DNA of 64,000 nt, taken from the NCBI RefSeq assembly GCF_051622035.1, contig NC_135367.1, positions 26,366,001-26,430,000 on the forward strand, written 5' to 3'. Under the pieces are notes generated by a model. It worked only from the letters and a program-made list of their open reading frames with translations. It had not been told where the DNA came from and did no database searches. Source of the DNA: Arctopsyche grandis. Taxonomy: Eukaryota; Arthropoda; Insecta; Trichoptera; Hydropsychidae. Of the stretch, positions 35,704 to 47,335 are shown piece by piece. Position numbers and translations under genes: made by a program. How positions within the stretch are numbered: position 1 is the stretch's first letter; each line of letters opens with the position of its first letter.

Positions 35704-35975
35704 ATGAGCAGTTATAATTGAAAGTGGCAAAAGTCAAATTTTCAGTTCCAAAAACACTATTATTGTTTGATTTAATTCACAAATTGTTATCACTTATTTT
35801 CCTTCGATATGTCCTGAATCACGGAAAAGCAGAATAAACGAATTACAGGTCACCAGTATTTTTTTTAATATTGTTAAATGTAAAACATTACATTTAATAA
35901 TTTGCGAAATATTTCTCGAAATGAAGGAAAGTGAACTTATGCGACTTTCAATTACACCAACTTATGTCAGTTAAT
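35704..35975. mobile_element. MITE, inverted relative of 15858-16081
   Basis: The left end ATAATTGAAAGTGGCAAAAG and the complement of the right end (TAATTGAAAGTCGCATAAG) are inverted repeats. It shares TCAGTTCCAAAAACAC, GAAATATTTCTCGAAATGAA and AAAGTGAACTT with the other members. Confidence 0.6.
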
Positions 35976-36224
35976 TCAAGCCACTAATTAACCAATTCAT
36001 CAATTATTTTAACACTTTGTTCGAGGAAGACAGATAAAAAGATACAAAAATACCAAATGCACAAAAGTCAAATTTGTGAACAAAAAAACGATAGGTGTCA
36101 CATTAAGCTAAAGCGTTTCGTTTCACATTCGATCTAGACTTTTTTATATAGAAATCTTCTAAATACCTACATATGTAGTATCTTATTATCAAAAGTTTCG
36201 ATTTCGTTACTTTAGTAATAACCA

Positions 36225-36315
36225 ACTAGCATTTTTCGCCATTTGAAACTTTTGCCAAATATTTCTCGAAATGAAGAAAAGTGAACTTTTGCCACAAATA
36301 TAACGGCTCATATAA
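36225..36315. mobile_element. Partial MITE of the same family
   Basis: CCAAATATTTCTCGAAATGA, AAAGTGAACTTTTGCC and ATATAACGGCTCATATAA match one end of the 15858 and 35704 elements. Confidence 0.55.
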
Positions 36316-37100
36316 CCAAAGAAAATAACAAAGACTTAAATAAATAATACACAAAATACACTATACGTGCATTTGAATTCAATAAATTTAATTCGTTTTG
36401 TATATTTTTATTCAATTTCAGTCGAGGAATACCGGACGAACCTAAAACTAGGCAAAAACTGTACGCGAATATATAACGTTTGAATTCATTGTCAAAAATA
36501 TAAATCATTTGCAAACAATGCTGGGAGATTTAAAATAAATATTGCAAATTTGAGTACCGAACTATGTATGTTTTTATTGCATATTATTGTCTGTGAATTC
36601 ATACTTCGAACGCAGCATCCGCGTATTTTGTTCAGATAAATCATCATTCGCAACAATTATTATTGACTCTTAGTTACATTTTTGATACAAAGTAATATCA
36701 GTGCGTGTTTTTTAATATTAATTTTGATTGTTTTGAAATTTTCTGACGTATGTAAAATGTATATTCATTTGTTCTCGTATAAAGCAAATTCAAATAAAAT
36801 AAATATCAGTATTTGTTGTTATAAGTTGTTTGCAATCTCTTTAAGTGTTCATATAGTAAAGAAGATAATTGTCAAAGGCGCTTAAACTATTGCTATGGAG
36901 ACGTCATACAGATAGTGAATTTAAAAATTTTTTAAAATTATATTATGTTATACAATTTTATTTTATAATACCTTTATGTTTATTTTTAATATTTGACTTT
37001 TTACAGATTGCAGTGAAGGTCGGAGATTAAAATTGAACTCGCGTAGATAATTGACCTGTAAGCATGTTTTATTTATTTTTATACATATGTAGATACATTG
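36316..37100. other. A+T-rich stretch, no gene seen
   Basis: The frames at 36308-36514 and 36682-36885 have no recognisable content. Confidence 0.3.
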
Positions 37101-37104
37101 CAAT

Positions 37105-37485
37105 TTTGCTTTATTTATTTACATATTAGCCACAGTGACATAACATAACTCGTCACTTTGACCAGACATATTAGCATTATACAAATACTATATACATATA
37201 CAAAAATTAGCGAGATATCTGTGATATACAAATATAGATAATAATATTTTTAAATCATATTCAAATAGTGGTGACATAGTGGGTAGGGTTGTTTTTGCCA
37301 ATTTGATGGAGGAACCGTTTCAAGAATGAAATCAGATAAATTGGCAAACTCTGATAGAAAATGATCGACCTGGAGTCACAAACCAAGGTCTGGCCAACAG
37401 CCACCAGTGGGACTCGAACCCATGACCACTCGGCTCAAAAGCATAATATGTTAACCGCTAGTCCAAGTTTCTGGTTAATTATTCA
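37105..37485 (-). mobile_element. SINE with hairpin tail type iii
   Basis: Tail at 37110-37175: GCCACAGTGAC and CGTCACTTTGACC, with TAAATAAATAAA on the minus strand. The body has GGAACCGTTTCAAGAATGA and GATAGAAAATGATCGACC. The head has the B box complement GGGACTCGAACCCATGACC at about 37408. Confidence 0.75.
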
Positions 37486-37489
37486 TTGA

Positions 37490-37855
37490 AATATTAGCCA
37501 CAGTGACAATTAAGTAATACAAATATTATATATAAGAAAATTAGCGAGACAATTTATTATAATTTTATAGATAAAATTTATTTTGAATCATATTCAAATA
37601 TTGATGGCAGTGGGTAAAATAGTTTTTGTAAATTTGATGGAGGAATTGCTTAAACAATAAAATCAGATAAATTCGAAAAATCTAATAGGAAACGATCGAC
37701 TTGGAGTCACAAATATCCAATTCTGACCAGCAGCATTAAAGACTATACTTTGAATAAATTATTTTCAATTGCGGTCAGCTCACGGGATTCAACCCGGAAA
37801 TCTTTCGGTGCTTAGTATCAACGCAACCACCGAGCCACGCTGCTGGCTTTACTAC
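37490..37855 (-). mobile_element. Second SINE copy directly adjoining
   Basis: TATTAGCCACAGTGACA restarts at 37493, followed by the body (AGGAAACGATCGACTTGGAG) and a type-i style head (GTCAGCTCACGGGATTCAAC, GAGCCACGCTGCTGGC). Same orientation as its neighbour. Confidence 0.7.
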
Positions 37856-37859
37856 TTAT

Positions 37860-38284
37860 GTACATTTCAAGTTGATAGTGTAGCATATGCTAAAAGGAGC
37901 CGCCGTTTTAATTGGTTTTCGAAAATTATCTCCAGGCTTAAGTTCTGTCGGCTAACAATGAAGACCTCCGAATAGATTTAGTGGTCAGTAACGGCACCCA
38001 GCCATTTCCCGCTAGATTTCTCAGAACTGACAGCGCGAAAGCATGGGACTGCATGCCGAGACCGTGGGACTGCATATCTAGTAAGTGACTATAACAATGG
38101 ATAAACAAATACGCTGAGGAAGATGCAGAGAGCGACCTGCCCTTTATAAGCAGGTACTTACATAGGCCATACCAAGACATTCTGCACGGTCAATGGCAGT
38201 GCGTGGATCTCAGTAATCACCCAATAAATGCTGTGAAGCGACATTGTTCTTTTATTTGGATCCTACACCCACCCCTACGCAGCA
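37860..38284 (+). mobile_element. LTR related to the 26.9 kb solo LTR, left border uncertain
   Basis: Shares with the minus strand of 26903-27286 a CCCTTTATAAG box, ATAAATGCTGTGAAGCGAC and the end CCACCCCTACGCAGCA. Its right end is followed by ATAT and by sequence of the ACTTCCGG family, as if it had inserted into that repeat. The start of the LTR and a matching left duplication were not found. Confidence 0.55.
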
Positions 38285-38745
38285 ATATGAAGAACATACA
38301 AATAATTACAAAGATCAAAATAAAATAATGAAATATTGTATTAAAAAAAATTACTTCTTTCGGTTGACAAATCCTAACGAAAACTTTATCAACTCTAAGT
38401 TAGCATAAAAAGAATACATATATGAATTTTCAGCGTAATGTCTTCTGTGGTGTGGAAAAAATCGCGAGGTCACATCATTTTTGACCTCTCGGAGAGGAAA
38501 AAATCCCACTTCCGGTTTATTAAATTTCATGATTTATTTTCATTTGAATCACATTGATACATGGATTATACTTGAATTTTCTCGTGAAGAGGACTCGTAT
38601 TTAAAGGGTCGAAAAAAATAGTGGAAGAAAAATCGAACAAGAGTAAACAACTAAGAGCAAGAGTAAAGAGTTCGAATGATCGTATGATCACAAAACTTCA
38701 TCTATTGTTAATACATACATATAATATGTATAAAGTAACGAAATA
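38285..38745 (+). repeat. ACTTCCGG-family copy
   Basis: GTCAAAA/GATCAAAATAAAATAATG, a mutated CTTTCGGTT site at about 38353, the CCACTTCCGGTTT site at 38508 and the AATCGAAC-AAGAGTAAA segment follow the order of the 7.3-7.7 kb units, then jump to the family's end (ATCACAAAACTTCATCTATT). Confidence 0.7.
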
Positions 38746-39780
38746 AAGCATAAAAATTTGTTCAAAAACACGTGGCTATACGCATATACCGGATTGAAAT
38801 TGTTAATAGACTAGATTTTTCTTTTTTAACGATGCAAGACTTTGAGACGATGCTTGGTAAATTTAATGCGAATAAAATACTTTTAGTTACATTTTTCATA
38901 TAACATTTTAAAGATTTTCTTATAAGATGTTTGGAAAAAACATATCATATATATAAAGACGGTAATCTGTGTGTGTGTGAACTATTACTCTTCATATTGT
39001 AACTTTATTTTAAATCATGTCTCAATCCGAAAGCATCAGTTGAAATATCAACGAGCTTTAAACTAATTATATATAAGCTTCTTCAAAAAGATTGCCATCT
39101 CAATATACAAAGTAAATGTTGATTGTTCCTATGAAATTTCTCTAGTACAATTTCAACAACCAGCTTAAATTTTAACAATAGAATCAAACGTGAATGCGAT
39201 ATATATTATTATTATATTTTTACTTGTTCGAAAGGCAGTGTGTACGTAAGTGTTCCCACCGTTCGTCCGCTTTTCATGAATAAATTGAATCGAATTAGAG
39301 CGAGAGTTTCCACTTTTGCGGTATCGGGCTTGTTCCACGTAACCCAATCAATAGTATAAAATGAACGAAAGACGGGGAACAGACCGAAAGAGGATCAAAG
39401 GAGTCGATAACTTCAGAACAATATTATTGATCTGAAAAGTTTCGCACTCATCTACATTTCCAGCGGGTACAACGGCAGGGTTGGGAACCGCTTTACTTGC
39501 TCCAACTATTTAGTTTATTTTCGAATCGGACTCGCGACCATTAGCGTCAGATGTTATTAATAGCAACGGCTCGGAGGCAGGGGTGGTAAATCAACGACAA
39601 CTACGGAAAGATTGCATTTTTCACGGTGACGTTCGGCGGAGGTCTCATTAGACCTGAGGTCGCGCGGAAAATCGTTTACGTCGGAAAATTCGCATGAAAA
39701 GTATTACATTTTCCACTGCTTTCAAATTTTGCTTAGATTGTTTGTATATTTATACTATTATTAAATATTTTTTTACGTTA
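38746..39780. other. Unclassified flank and unique GC-richer island (39.16-39.72 kb)
   Basis: 39220-39700 differs in composition from the flanks and has no repeat partner here. The minus frame 39165-39347 has no domain. 38746-39160 is A+T-rich with nothing recognised. Confidence 0.35.
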
Positions 39781-40080
39781 TCCATGTACGTAGTAACAAT
39801 ATATGAAGTTTTGTGATCATGCGAAAATTCAAACTTGAGATTTTGACTGATTCGAACTCAGAATCCATCACTGATCACGTTTTCATGATCTAGAAAAAAT
39901 GTGTATGTGTCTGTGTATTTTTTGAACACCGTTAGTACTATGGAACTTAAGCTTAGTATTGGTTACTGAAATTCTTATCAATACGACGTAATTTTTTTTT
40001 CAAATTCTTAAGTTGACCGGAAATGGTACCTCCCCTAGTTTTTGAATTCAATTATCTCCCATACCACTAATTTTACTTAC
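39781..40080 (-). repeat. ACTTCCGG-family 3' end, minus strand
   Basis: The complement of GATCATGAAAACGTGATCA, TCCGAGTTCGAATCAGTC and GGAAATGG... corresponds to 7980-8230 of the array in reverse. It abuts the next repeat at 40085. Confidence 0.65.
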
Positions 40081-40084
40081 ATCT

Positions 40085-40895
40085 TTTACGTTTCATATGG
40101 CTTTCGTGTGAGTGGTCATTTTTCTCTTATCCGATCGTTTTCATACTTTGCCATTTTGCTCATTTTGGTCATCAATATACATTAATGTATCGTCTGCCAT
40201 TACGTTGGAGATAGAATATCGTATACAATGCGTAACAAATATCCAGAATCTCGGATACGGTGACGTTTATGACGGTACGTAAGGCTACCATAATCTATCT
40301 TCAACCTTTTCGCCTTGATATGTTATTTCAGATTGTAATTGTTTAAACGCCTATAATTCACTCTATATTTTATAAAATTTGCTCTATAGGTTCTCGTTAT
40401 CTCTAATATTTAAATATTTATAGTTTTAATTCTCATATGTATATATAAATTTCAAATTTGGCGTGTAGCTTCATGTAATGTACTTCACGATATATATTGA
40501 TTTTTGGCCAAATATGTCAAATCTAACATTTCACGGCTAAAAGTATATCTCTTCACGGAGTTTCATCTGCGAGATAAGTATTCAATAAGAAGTTATTTTG
40601 TATCTAATTGTTAATATGATTTACAATAAGCTTACGTACATTTAGTTTTTTACAATAAGCTTACATACATACATCACATACAATTAGTTCAACAGCTACC
40701 CATAACCTCAAATTACATTGTTTATTTCTCCAAAACAAACTTTCTAACTAATAAAAGCTTCATATATGTACACAGATCAAATACTGATAGTTTTATTTAA
40801 TATGATTTACAATAAGCTTACGTACATTTAGCTTTTTACAATAAGCTTACATACATACATCACATACAATTATTTTTAGTTATCAGCTGATTATA
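40085..40895 (-). repeat. AAGCTTATTG repeat family, minus-strand copy
   Basis: Read in reverse it carries the complete family. In plus orientation the order is ATATGGCTTTCGTGTGAG, TTATCCGATCGTTTTCATAC, TTACGTTGGAGATAGAATAT and GGTTCTCGTTATCTCTAA, then TTTACAATAAGCTTAC four times (40620-40860). The AAGCTT unit pair is therefore duplicated in this copy. Confidence 0.7.
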
Positions 40896-41835
40896 TGTAC
40901 ATATATGTAGTATTTGATTGAATTGGTTTGAATTGTATAGAATAGACCGGATAGAATAGATCGTCGATGGGCCTAGTGGAAAATTTTCATCGTATCGAAG
41001 GAGCGTTAAATAATGATAAAAAAATCATATATTTTAAACTTCATATGTATGTCTTCAGACAAAAAATTTAAACATAACAAGGTATTTGAATGAGGAAACG
41101 TCATTTTCAGAAAATCGTTTTCTTTTCGTTTTCCCATAATTATTTTGAAAATTATTTTTGAATAGTAGAAAGCTTTCTAAAGTGTATACATATAATTTCA
41201 ATACAAAAAATTCCGAAAAAAAAGCGAATTACAGGAAATGTGATGAGGCCAAAGCTATCTATTTTGACCTAAAACATGATATTTGACGTCAAAATAGATC
41301 ATTTTAGACTCTTTATATTTCAAAAAACTTTTATTGTTTTTTTTCGGTATTACTTCTGTTAAAATTAAAGCAATTTACCTAAGGTACGTAATTTTCAATG
41401 ACTTTTAGTTTTCAAATAATAATGGGAACATGAAAAAACTGTCAATTTAGTTAAATAATAGACCCAAATAAGCTTTAGTAGGTGAATATTGAATTATTAT
41501 TTTTTAGAATTATTTTCGACAAAGAGACCTATGTATGTACTTTTTCAGAAAATTTTGTCTATATAAATCAATCAGATGTTGGCTCAGGACATTATTTAAA
41601 ATTAATTATTTTTTTTATTTAACGTTCCCTAGTTACGACAAAAGTTTACCATCGATGAAAATCCGAAATTTGCGTTTTTCACTCCGATCTAGTATGTATA
41701 CAATTATGTCGTTAAAGCACAGTTGCGATAAATCTCAATATGCCTTAATTAATTTATTGGTGCAGTTTGATGCACTAAAATTCACGATTTTTTCTAGCAA
41801 TACAATGTACACATAGAAAAGGTACACACACATAC
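40896..41835. other. A+T-rich stretch, no gene seen
   Basis: The 93-codon frame at 41535-41816 has no recognisable domain. No repeat family was assigned. Confidence 0.3.
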
Positions 41836-41839
41836 CGGT

Positions 41840-42235
41840 TATGGGAGCGTTTTCGATACAAATTGAGCGCAAATGTAGGGAAACTTATACAAAACAAAAG
41901 TTCTACGTCTGGTTGTCGGATTTTGATTGATTTTTTTTTTACTTGAAATCACTATAATTATTATACACATTCAATATCAAGAAAATAAAAATAATTTTAA
42001 AGGTCAAAATAGAAAAATGAAATATTGTTTTAAAAAAATATATTACTTCCAGTTTACGAATTCTGACCAAAACCTTATCAGCTCTAAGTTAGTACATATG
42101 TAAATAATACAAATATAAATTTTCAACTTGATATGTTCAGGGGTGTGGAGAGAATAGTGGCCACAATATTTTTGACCTTTTTAAGTGGGAAATATCCCAC
42201 TTACGGTTTATTAAATATATAGATGTGGGATTGGT
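41840..42235 (+). repeat. ACTTCCGG-family copy, left part (interrupted)
   Basis: ACAAATTGAGCGCAAATGTA, TTGTCGGATTTTG, the site TTACTTCCAGTTTACG, CTAAGTTAGTACATA and GGGGTGTGGAG follow 6880-7240 of the reference array. It breaks off after the degenerate CCACTTACGGTTTA site and resumes at 42665. Confidence 0.75.
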
Positions 42236-42239
42236 ATGA

Positions 42240-42664
42240 CTGAGAATATTTTAAGTTGGTAGGACTGGCTGTCATTCGGGTACTCGAGCAATGGTCGAGC
42301 CCGAAGCGAGACATTAAATGATAAAAATAGCATTTAATAATAACAGATAAAGTAAAAATATCAAATAAAAAAAATATAGCATAAGGAATGCCTTGCACCT
42401 ACAGCCAGTTCAAATAAATATGTAAGAAACAACTACAAATACAAAACATCCCTGTAAGGCCCAAATGGAAGAGAGTTAATCAAAATTTCACTCATAAATC
42501 ACAATCAATCATGAAAACAATGATGAGCGCAGACTACCAGATAAATGGGTTAGAGTAATTTCCGACAATTTACGCTCACTAAGGTGGAAAATATCATATT
42601 CAGTCTCGGCAGCAACGATTTCATTAAGAAGTCGAATAGCTCTTGGAATAGGAGCCATTCGAAA
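42240..42664 (-). mobile_element. LINE 3' fragment inserted in the ACTTCCGG repeat
   Basis: 42325-42664 is nearly identical to 22670-22996: ATAAGGAATGCCTTGCACC, CATCCCTGTAAGGCCC, GACTACCAGATAAATGGG. It includes the ORF2 C-terminal codons (PIPRAIRLLNEIV on the minus strand). The close match to the 22.7 kb copy suggests a recent duplication or insertion. 42240-42324 has no known partner. Confidence 0.8.
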
Positions 42665-42770
42665 TTTATAATTTTATCACATCGATACAATAATTATAGT
42701 TGATATTTTTCCTGAAGAGCACACATATTAAAGGGGTTGAAAAAAATAGTGGAAGAAAAATATGTAAATT
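42665..42770 (+). repeat. ACTTCCGG-family copy, right part
   Basis: ATCGATACAATAATTATA, GAAGAGCACACATATTAAAG and AAAAAATAGTGGAAGAAAAA continue the reference at 7565-7650, after the LINE insertion. Confidence 0.7.
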
Positions 42771-43670
42771 AAATTTCTATATGTAAATTAAAACTTAGCA
42801 ATAGTAGGCCGCAACATAAAATATCTATGTGCAATATATCTGGGACACATATGAACTATCAAAATTTCTGAAAACTGACTGTACACATTTATATGAAAAT
42901 GTTGAAAACCACTTAATCACAATTCACCAAATACAATATGTCATATGTCATAATTTGTTCGTTTCGATTTTCATTAAATTTGAAACCGGTTCGACTTACC
43001 GGTCACCGATCTATGTATGTGCAAAGCTTCGACCGGTTGGCACATCATGTTCCGAGACATATGCTTCCCAAACACCCACACAAGGATGGAAAACGAGCTG
43101 GTAGAGGGCCCGGAAGTGGAAGTCGTTAATTGGACGCGGCTAATGATGCTGCAGAGCCTTTTTTGGCGCCAATTTGCTTCCCGGAATCCGCTTATGGGGG
43201 GAGGTTGGGTGAGTAGAGTAATAAGGCTATTAATAGAGGGGCGCCAAAGCGTCACTTGGCGCCAATTAACGCGATTATTTATCAAAGCGACAGATAAACA
43301 TATCACTGCGACCTGGGGGAGGGGGAAAAGGGGGTTTGGGGTCGTTCATGGGGATTACTTCAACGTCACGACCAACCATTCAGATTTGTGCCTGTGACGT
43401 GTTTGTTTTATTTTAATCTAATTTGAGAGCCTTCATCGTGCCGACACGTTGAATGTTTTGTGTGGGTTGCAATTTGTAATCGAGACTCACTTTTGACGTG
43501 CAAGGAGGTCTTGTTGTGAAGGCTATTATTATATTTATTTGTGATTTTAATTGTAAGTAAATAGCACAGATTGGTTGAATTGGCGACTTACAGTCGCGTC
43601 TATATATTTTACGTAAAGCATAATTTTGAACTTTTAAATTCGCTAGATAATTAATAATAAAAATTTTAAA
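42771..43670. other. Unique GC-richer island with G-quadruplex-like run
   Basis: 43315-43341 holds G runs of 5, 5, 5 and 4 with short spacers. GGCGCCAATT occurs at about 43164 and 43258. A 126-codon plus frame (43017-43397) and a 110-codon minus frame (42974-43306) overlap on opposite strands; neither has a known domain, so neither is called. Confidence 0.35.
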
Positions 43671-44295
43671 GCAATAAAGTTCACAATCAATAGAAAAAAA
43701 CATCCGACTATTGATTCCACTACTCACTTTTGACACAGCAATATAAGATTTTGAAATGAAGACTGTTTAATCCAAAAATTGCGCATTTTTTTGAGCGCTC
43801 ACATTTCATTGCTCGAGTAAAATTTGTAAAAATATATATACATAGTACATATATATATTTTTTTTCACATTAAAATTTGCTATTTAATTATTTAAAGGTA
43901 ATTTTATATAAAGCAACAGTAAAAAAAAAGTTTTTTAAAAACATACCTCTTCTATAATTGTATATAAAATTATTATTTTGAATAAAAAAACCAATAATTT
44001 TATTTTACTACCGCCATCTATGTTTACTACTAAAAACTGGATAGACGTCAGGCACTTTTCAGAAATTCAAATTTTAAACGCGTCTTACACGATATTTTTG
44101 CACCATCGTAATGGCGGAGGATCCATTTACTTATATTGATGACCAAAATGAGCAATATGACAAAGTATCAAAACGATCGGATAAGACCCAAATTTTTTTT
44201 ATATAATCATAATCAACAGAAAAAACACCTGACTATTTATTCCAATACTCACTTTTGGCACGGCAATACAAGTAGACTTTGAGTTAAATATTGCA
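43671..44295 (+). repeat. Repeat module (partner of 16.1-16.3 kb) bracketed by ~60-bp direct repeats
   Basis: 43965-44195 matches 16090-16330. On both sides lies a diverged direct repeat (43681-43745 and 44208-44275) with AGAAAAA-ACA, GACTATT and CTCACTTTTG. The short M-A-E-D-P-F frame at 44113 reads through where the sibling stops. Confidence 0.6.
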
Positions 44296-44338
44296 AAAGC
44301 CATACTTCTATTTAAAATTAACATTTTTAAAACGCCCA

Positions 44339-44579
44339 TCTAATATATAATGTAGAAAGAGACTTTGTATGTTTGTATGTATGTAAGTACTTTGTCTTTG
44401 GTTGGGAACTTCGTAAGCAAAACAAAATTTCTATGACGACAATTCAATTGGTTGAATATTATATTTTTTTCAATTCAAATAAATTTAATAAAAAAAACAA
44501 ATGAATATTTACTATTAGATTCACCATGTTTCCGCTGTTTATATTACAAATACTGAGCGAAGCCGAGTAAAACAACTAG
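44339..44579 (+). mobile_element. Complete short Helitron-like element
   Basis: Starts TCTAATATATAATG after an A, continues GAAAGAGACTTTGTATG, and ends GAGCGAAGCCGAGTAAAAC with ACTAG before T. 241 bp, non-coding. Same family as 14046-14251. Confidence 0.72.
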
Positions 44580-44864
44580 TATGTCGTAAAAGAGATATGA
44601 GCGTTTAAAAAATCAATGTCGTATTCGAATTTAGTGGGTCAAATTTGGTCAAGTTGGATTAGTCTCTGCTACGTTAATTTACTTTATTGATAAGTATTTA
44701 TTTATATTACAAAAAATATATCGGAATATCTTTCTCATGATTTATTTTTGAAATATTTTCTCAGATATATGAATTCCTATTTAATTTTGATTTTAGGCGA
44801 AAATTAGAACGGAGGATGAGAAATCATTTGTCTACTATATACATATAAGTATACATGGTGTTAT
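44580..44864. other. A+T-rich spacer, nothing recognised
   Basis: Lies between a Helitron-like element and a MITE. No gene or repeat was identified. Confidence 0.35.
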
Positions 44865-45119
44865 GAAGCTGAGTGAAAAAGCCTTAAAGGGTTGATAGTT
44901 CAAACCATTTAAAACCTTTTTAGCCTTACATACCTCAGTACAATGTCTTATAGTTTAATTTTAATTTCATTTTTAATGATTTTTAGTAAAAAAAACACCA
45001 AAATCACACAGTTAATTGCAAATACTACTATATTAAAAGTGGAATGTTAGTCAATATTATTTTCCTTGTGTTTATTAAATCATGAGCTATCAACCCTTTA
45101 AGGCTTTACAGTTAGCTTC
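44865..45119. mobile_element. MITE with ~34-bp terminal inverted repeats
   Basis: The left end GAAGCTGAGTGAAAAAGCC continues to TTAAAGGGTTGATAG. The complement of the right end starts GAAGCTAACTGTAAAGCC and continues TTAAAGGGTTGATAG. The interior is A+T-rich without a frame. No clear target duplication was found. Confidence 0.65.
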
Positions 45120-45985
45120 AATTATGTAAATCAAATATGAAATTATTACAGGATGGGATTTACAAAGCATGTTTTTATTCAAAAATTAAATAAAATGATT
45201 TTAATCAAAAATAAACAGCATAATCATATTCGGTTTTGTCTTAATATTAAAATTTTCACCTGTCTGAAAGTTCGATCAAACACAATAGATTAACAAGTGT
45301 ACTTGTTGTTGAACTGACAGTTTAGGTTAAATTGTGTTTGACTAGTCTGTCATTATTTAGCTTATGATCGGAATAAGCCATCAATATCAGTGATTTAATC
45401 ATCAAGTTGTGACAATGGCCGCCATTTTACTACGTATATTTTAGCACACATGCGATAGAATGATTATTTAATTTTCTCGAAGTGCATATCGTATTTCGAG
45501 CGTAAAATATTCGACGGAAGACAACTCGAGGTGGAAAATAAGAGAAAGAGGAGGTAAAATCCGTCCCCGAAGGCGCACCAACTCGCCCTTATCTCGAGAA
45601 ACGTTCAAAATTTCCTGTCCTCCACCGAAACCATCCCCCCCCCCCCTAGTATTTCTCATTGGGCTCCTTAACCTTTTCATTTCCATTACAGGAATTTAAT
45701 TGTTTTGTTTTAAAGCCCCGCGGGCCGCGAAACAATTGGGCTAACAGCCTGGAAGCAAAAGTGCTTTTGAAAAGCTCAAAACGGATTAGGGGAGAGTGGT
45801 GGATGGAGAACGGGCTGAGATGAGACTCAAGCTTTGTCGCGAACAACTTTTCAAGCCCACTTTATTATAATTCAAAAATTTTATATTTTTTAATGAAAAG
45901 CTCCACGTTAATTAAGCGCACTCAATCACCATTGGAACTTTTTCTGTATGTGGTTTTTGTTTTCGATCACAAGTCAAATTTCTAA
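45120..45985. other. A+T-rich flank and unique GC-richer island (45.42-45.87 kb)
   Basis: Contains a 12-C run (45635-45646). Minus frames 45468-45686 and 45646-45846 have no recognisable domain. No repeat partner. Confidence 0.35.
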
Positions 45986-45988
45986 TAC

Positions 45989-46620
45989 ACTTATGTTGTG
46001 GCCGATGAAATATCATCGCGTGGGTTAATCTTCTATATACGTATATAAATATGAATGTCTGTTTGTGTGTCTTAAATAGGCGCCTAAACCACTGAACCGA
46101 TTACGATGGAACTTTCAGGATTTGTTGTATACATGGCCGGAAAGATTACTGTGAAAAAAACCTCTTAATAATAATATTCATAATTACGATTTTACTGACG
46201 CGAAAGTAAAGCTATCCTATCCCGCATTCAATGCATTACGCCGCGATTGTGACAATAATTGCGCCACGCCTACCTTGCACTCGAATGTACTGACCATTCA
46301 GAGCTGTACCACAAACACACAGCGACAAAACACAAACACACAAATATATCTATACCTATATATAAAATTGAATGTCTGTGGAACGGGAACGAGAACGGGA
46401 ACGGGAATTGCACGCGTTATTGTGGCATTGCAACGCATGCCGGGTTCAGCTAGTTATATATAAATATAAATATAATAATAATATAATAAAAATAATAAAA
46501 TAAATGTGTCGGTTCTGTGATCGATCTGTCGTATTTTTTCAAATACCTTTAAAATATAATTAATTTAATAGTTATATGTATGTACTTATGTTATTGTATA
46601 ATATGAAAAAAAAATGGTTC
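45989..46620 (-). mobile_element. Helitron-like element split by a nested insertion
   Basis: The 3' hairpin CGATGA-AATA-TCATCG is at 46003-46018, as in the 34.1 kb copy, with a decayed CTAG end at about 45989. The rest resumes at about 46495 (ATAAATGTGTCGGTTCTGTG, GATCTGTCGTATTTTTTCAA), matching 34170-34240. The material between is the element at 46029-46453. Confidence 0.65.
46029..46453 (+). mobile_element. Nested Helitron-like element(s), second family
   Basis: Starts TCTTCTATATACG, with TGAATGTCTGTTTGTGTG and CCACTGAACCGATTACG, and ends GCATGCCGGGTTCAGCTAGT. A shorter unit, 46349-46453, begins TCTATACCTATATATAAAAT and shares the same 3' end, so there may be two nested elements. A small GGGAACG tandem lies at 46381-46409. 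Confidence 0.65.
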
Positions 46621-46669
46621 AAAACCGCATATTTCTCCAACGCGACAAGTATACATTTTAAGAATTAAT

Positions 46670-46960
46670 TTATTAACTTTTTAAACTGGTATAAACCCAT
46701 TTATTAAACACGACGTCTATGATCAAACGATTAATTATTAATTTTTGCAGCAATTTCAAATCAGTGAAAATCGAGATGTTGAATAACTCGAATGTTTGCC
46801 AATTTGTTGGAACCGTTTTAATGAGATCAAAAAAACTTGCAAACTCATATCCAAGTGACATATCCAAGGTTTGGCCAGCAGCACATGGGATAGAAACTAT
46901 GACCACAAAATTGAAAGCATTACATGTTTACCATTGATATACATATGTTGTTGGTTAATA
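46670..46960 (-). mobile_element. SINE fragment
   Basis: CACGACGTCTATGATCAAAC, GCCAATTTGTTGGAACCG, and a head with GGCCAGCAGCACATGGGATA and GACCACAAAATTGAAAGC. The tail hairpin was not recognised. Both frames across it are artefacts. Confidence 0.65.
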
Positions 46961-46974
46961 AATTATATATTTAC

Positions 46975-47335
46975 ATTAAACACGATCTATGGCCAAACAT
47001 TGTACGGAAGTAATTAAGTATTATACAAGGCAAATATAAACATCGATTTAACATTAAAAATCGATCCACAGAGACATCTATTGACAAACTGGCAGCATTT
47101 ATACAAATCAGCCAAATTCAAGTTGCTGAAAAACTCGAAATTTCGCGAGGAAATGGGTAAAAGTTGCCAATTTGTTGGAACCGTTTCAATGAAAAGCGGA
47201 TAAATCGCCAAACTCAAACTCTGATAGGAAATATAATTATCATAAAAGGTATAGTCTAATACTTTCAATTGTGACTACACAATTGTAAGAATTAAATGCT
47301 AATAATTGATCTATACTGTTGGTTGTTGAATAAAA
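46975..47335 (-). mobile_element. SINE fragment, second copy in tandem
   Basis: CAGAGACATCTATTGACAAA, CAATTTGTTGGAACCGTTTC and CTGATAGGAAATATAA match the body. The head is poorly preserved. Confidence 0.6.

Noticed and set aside
43017..43397. 126-codon plus frame in a GC-richer island
   Set aside because: An opposite-strand 110-codon frame overlaps it; both are expected where G+C is higher and stops are rarer. No domain.
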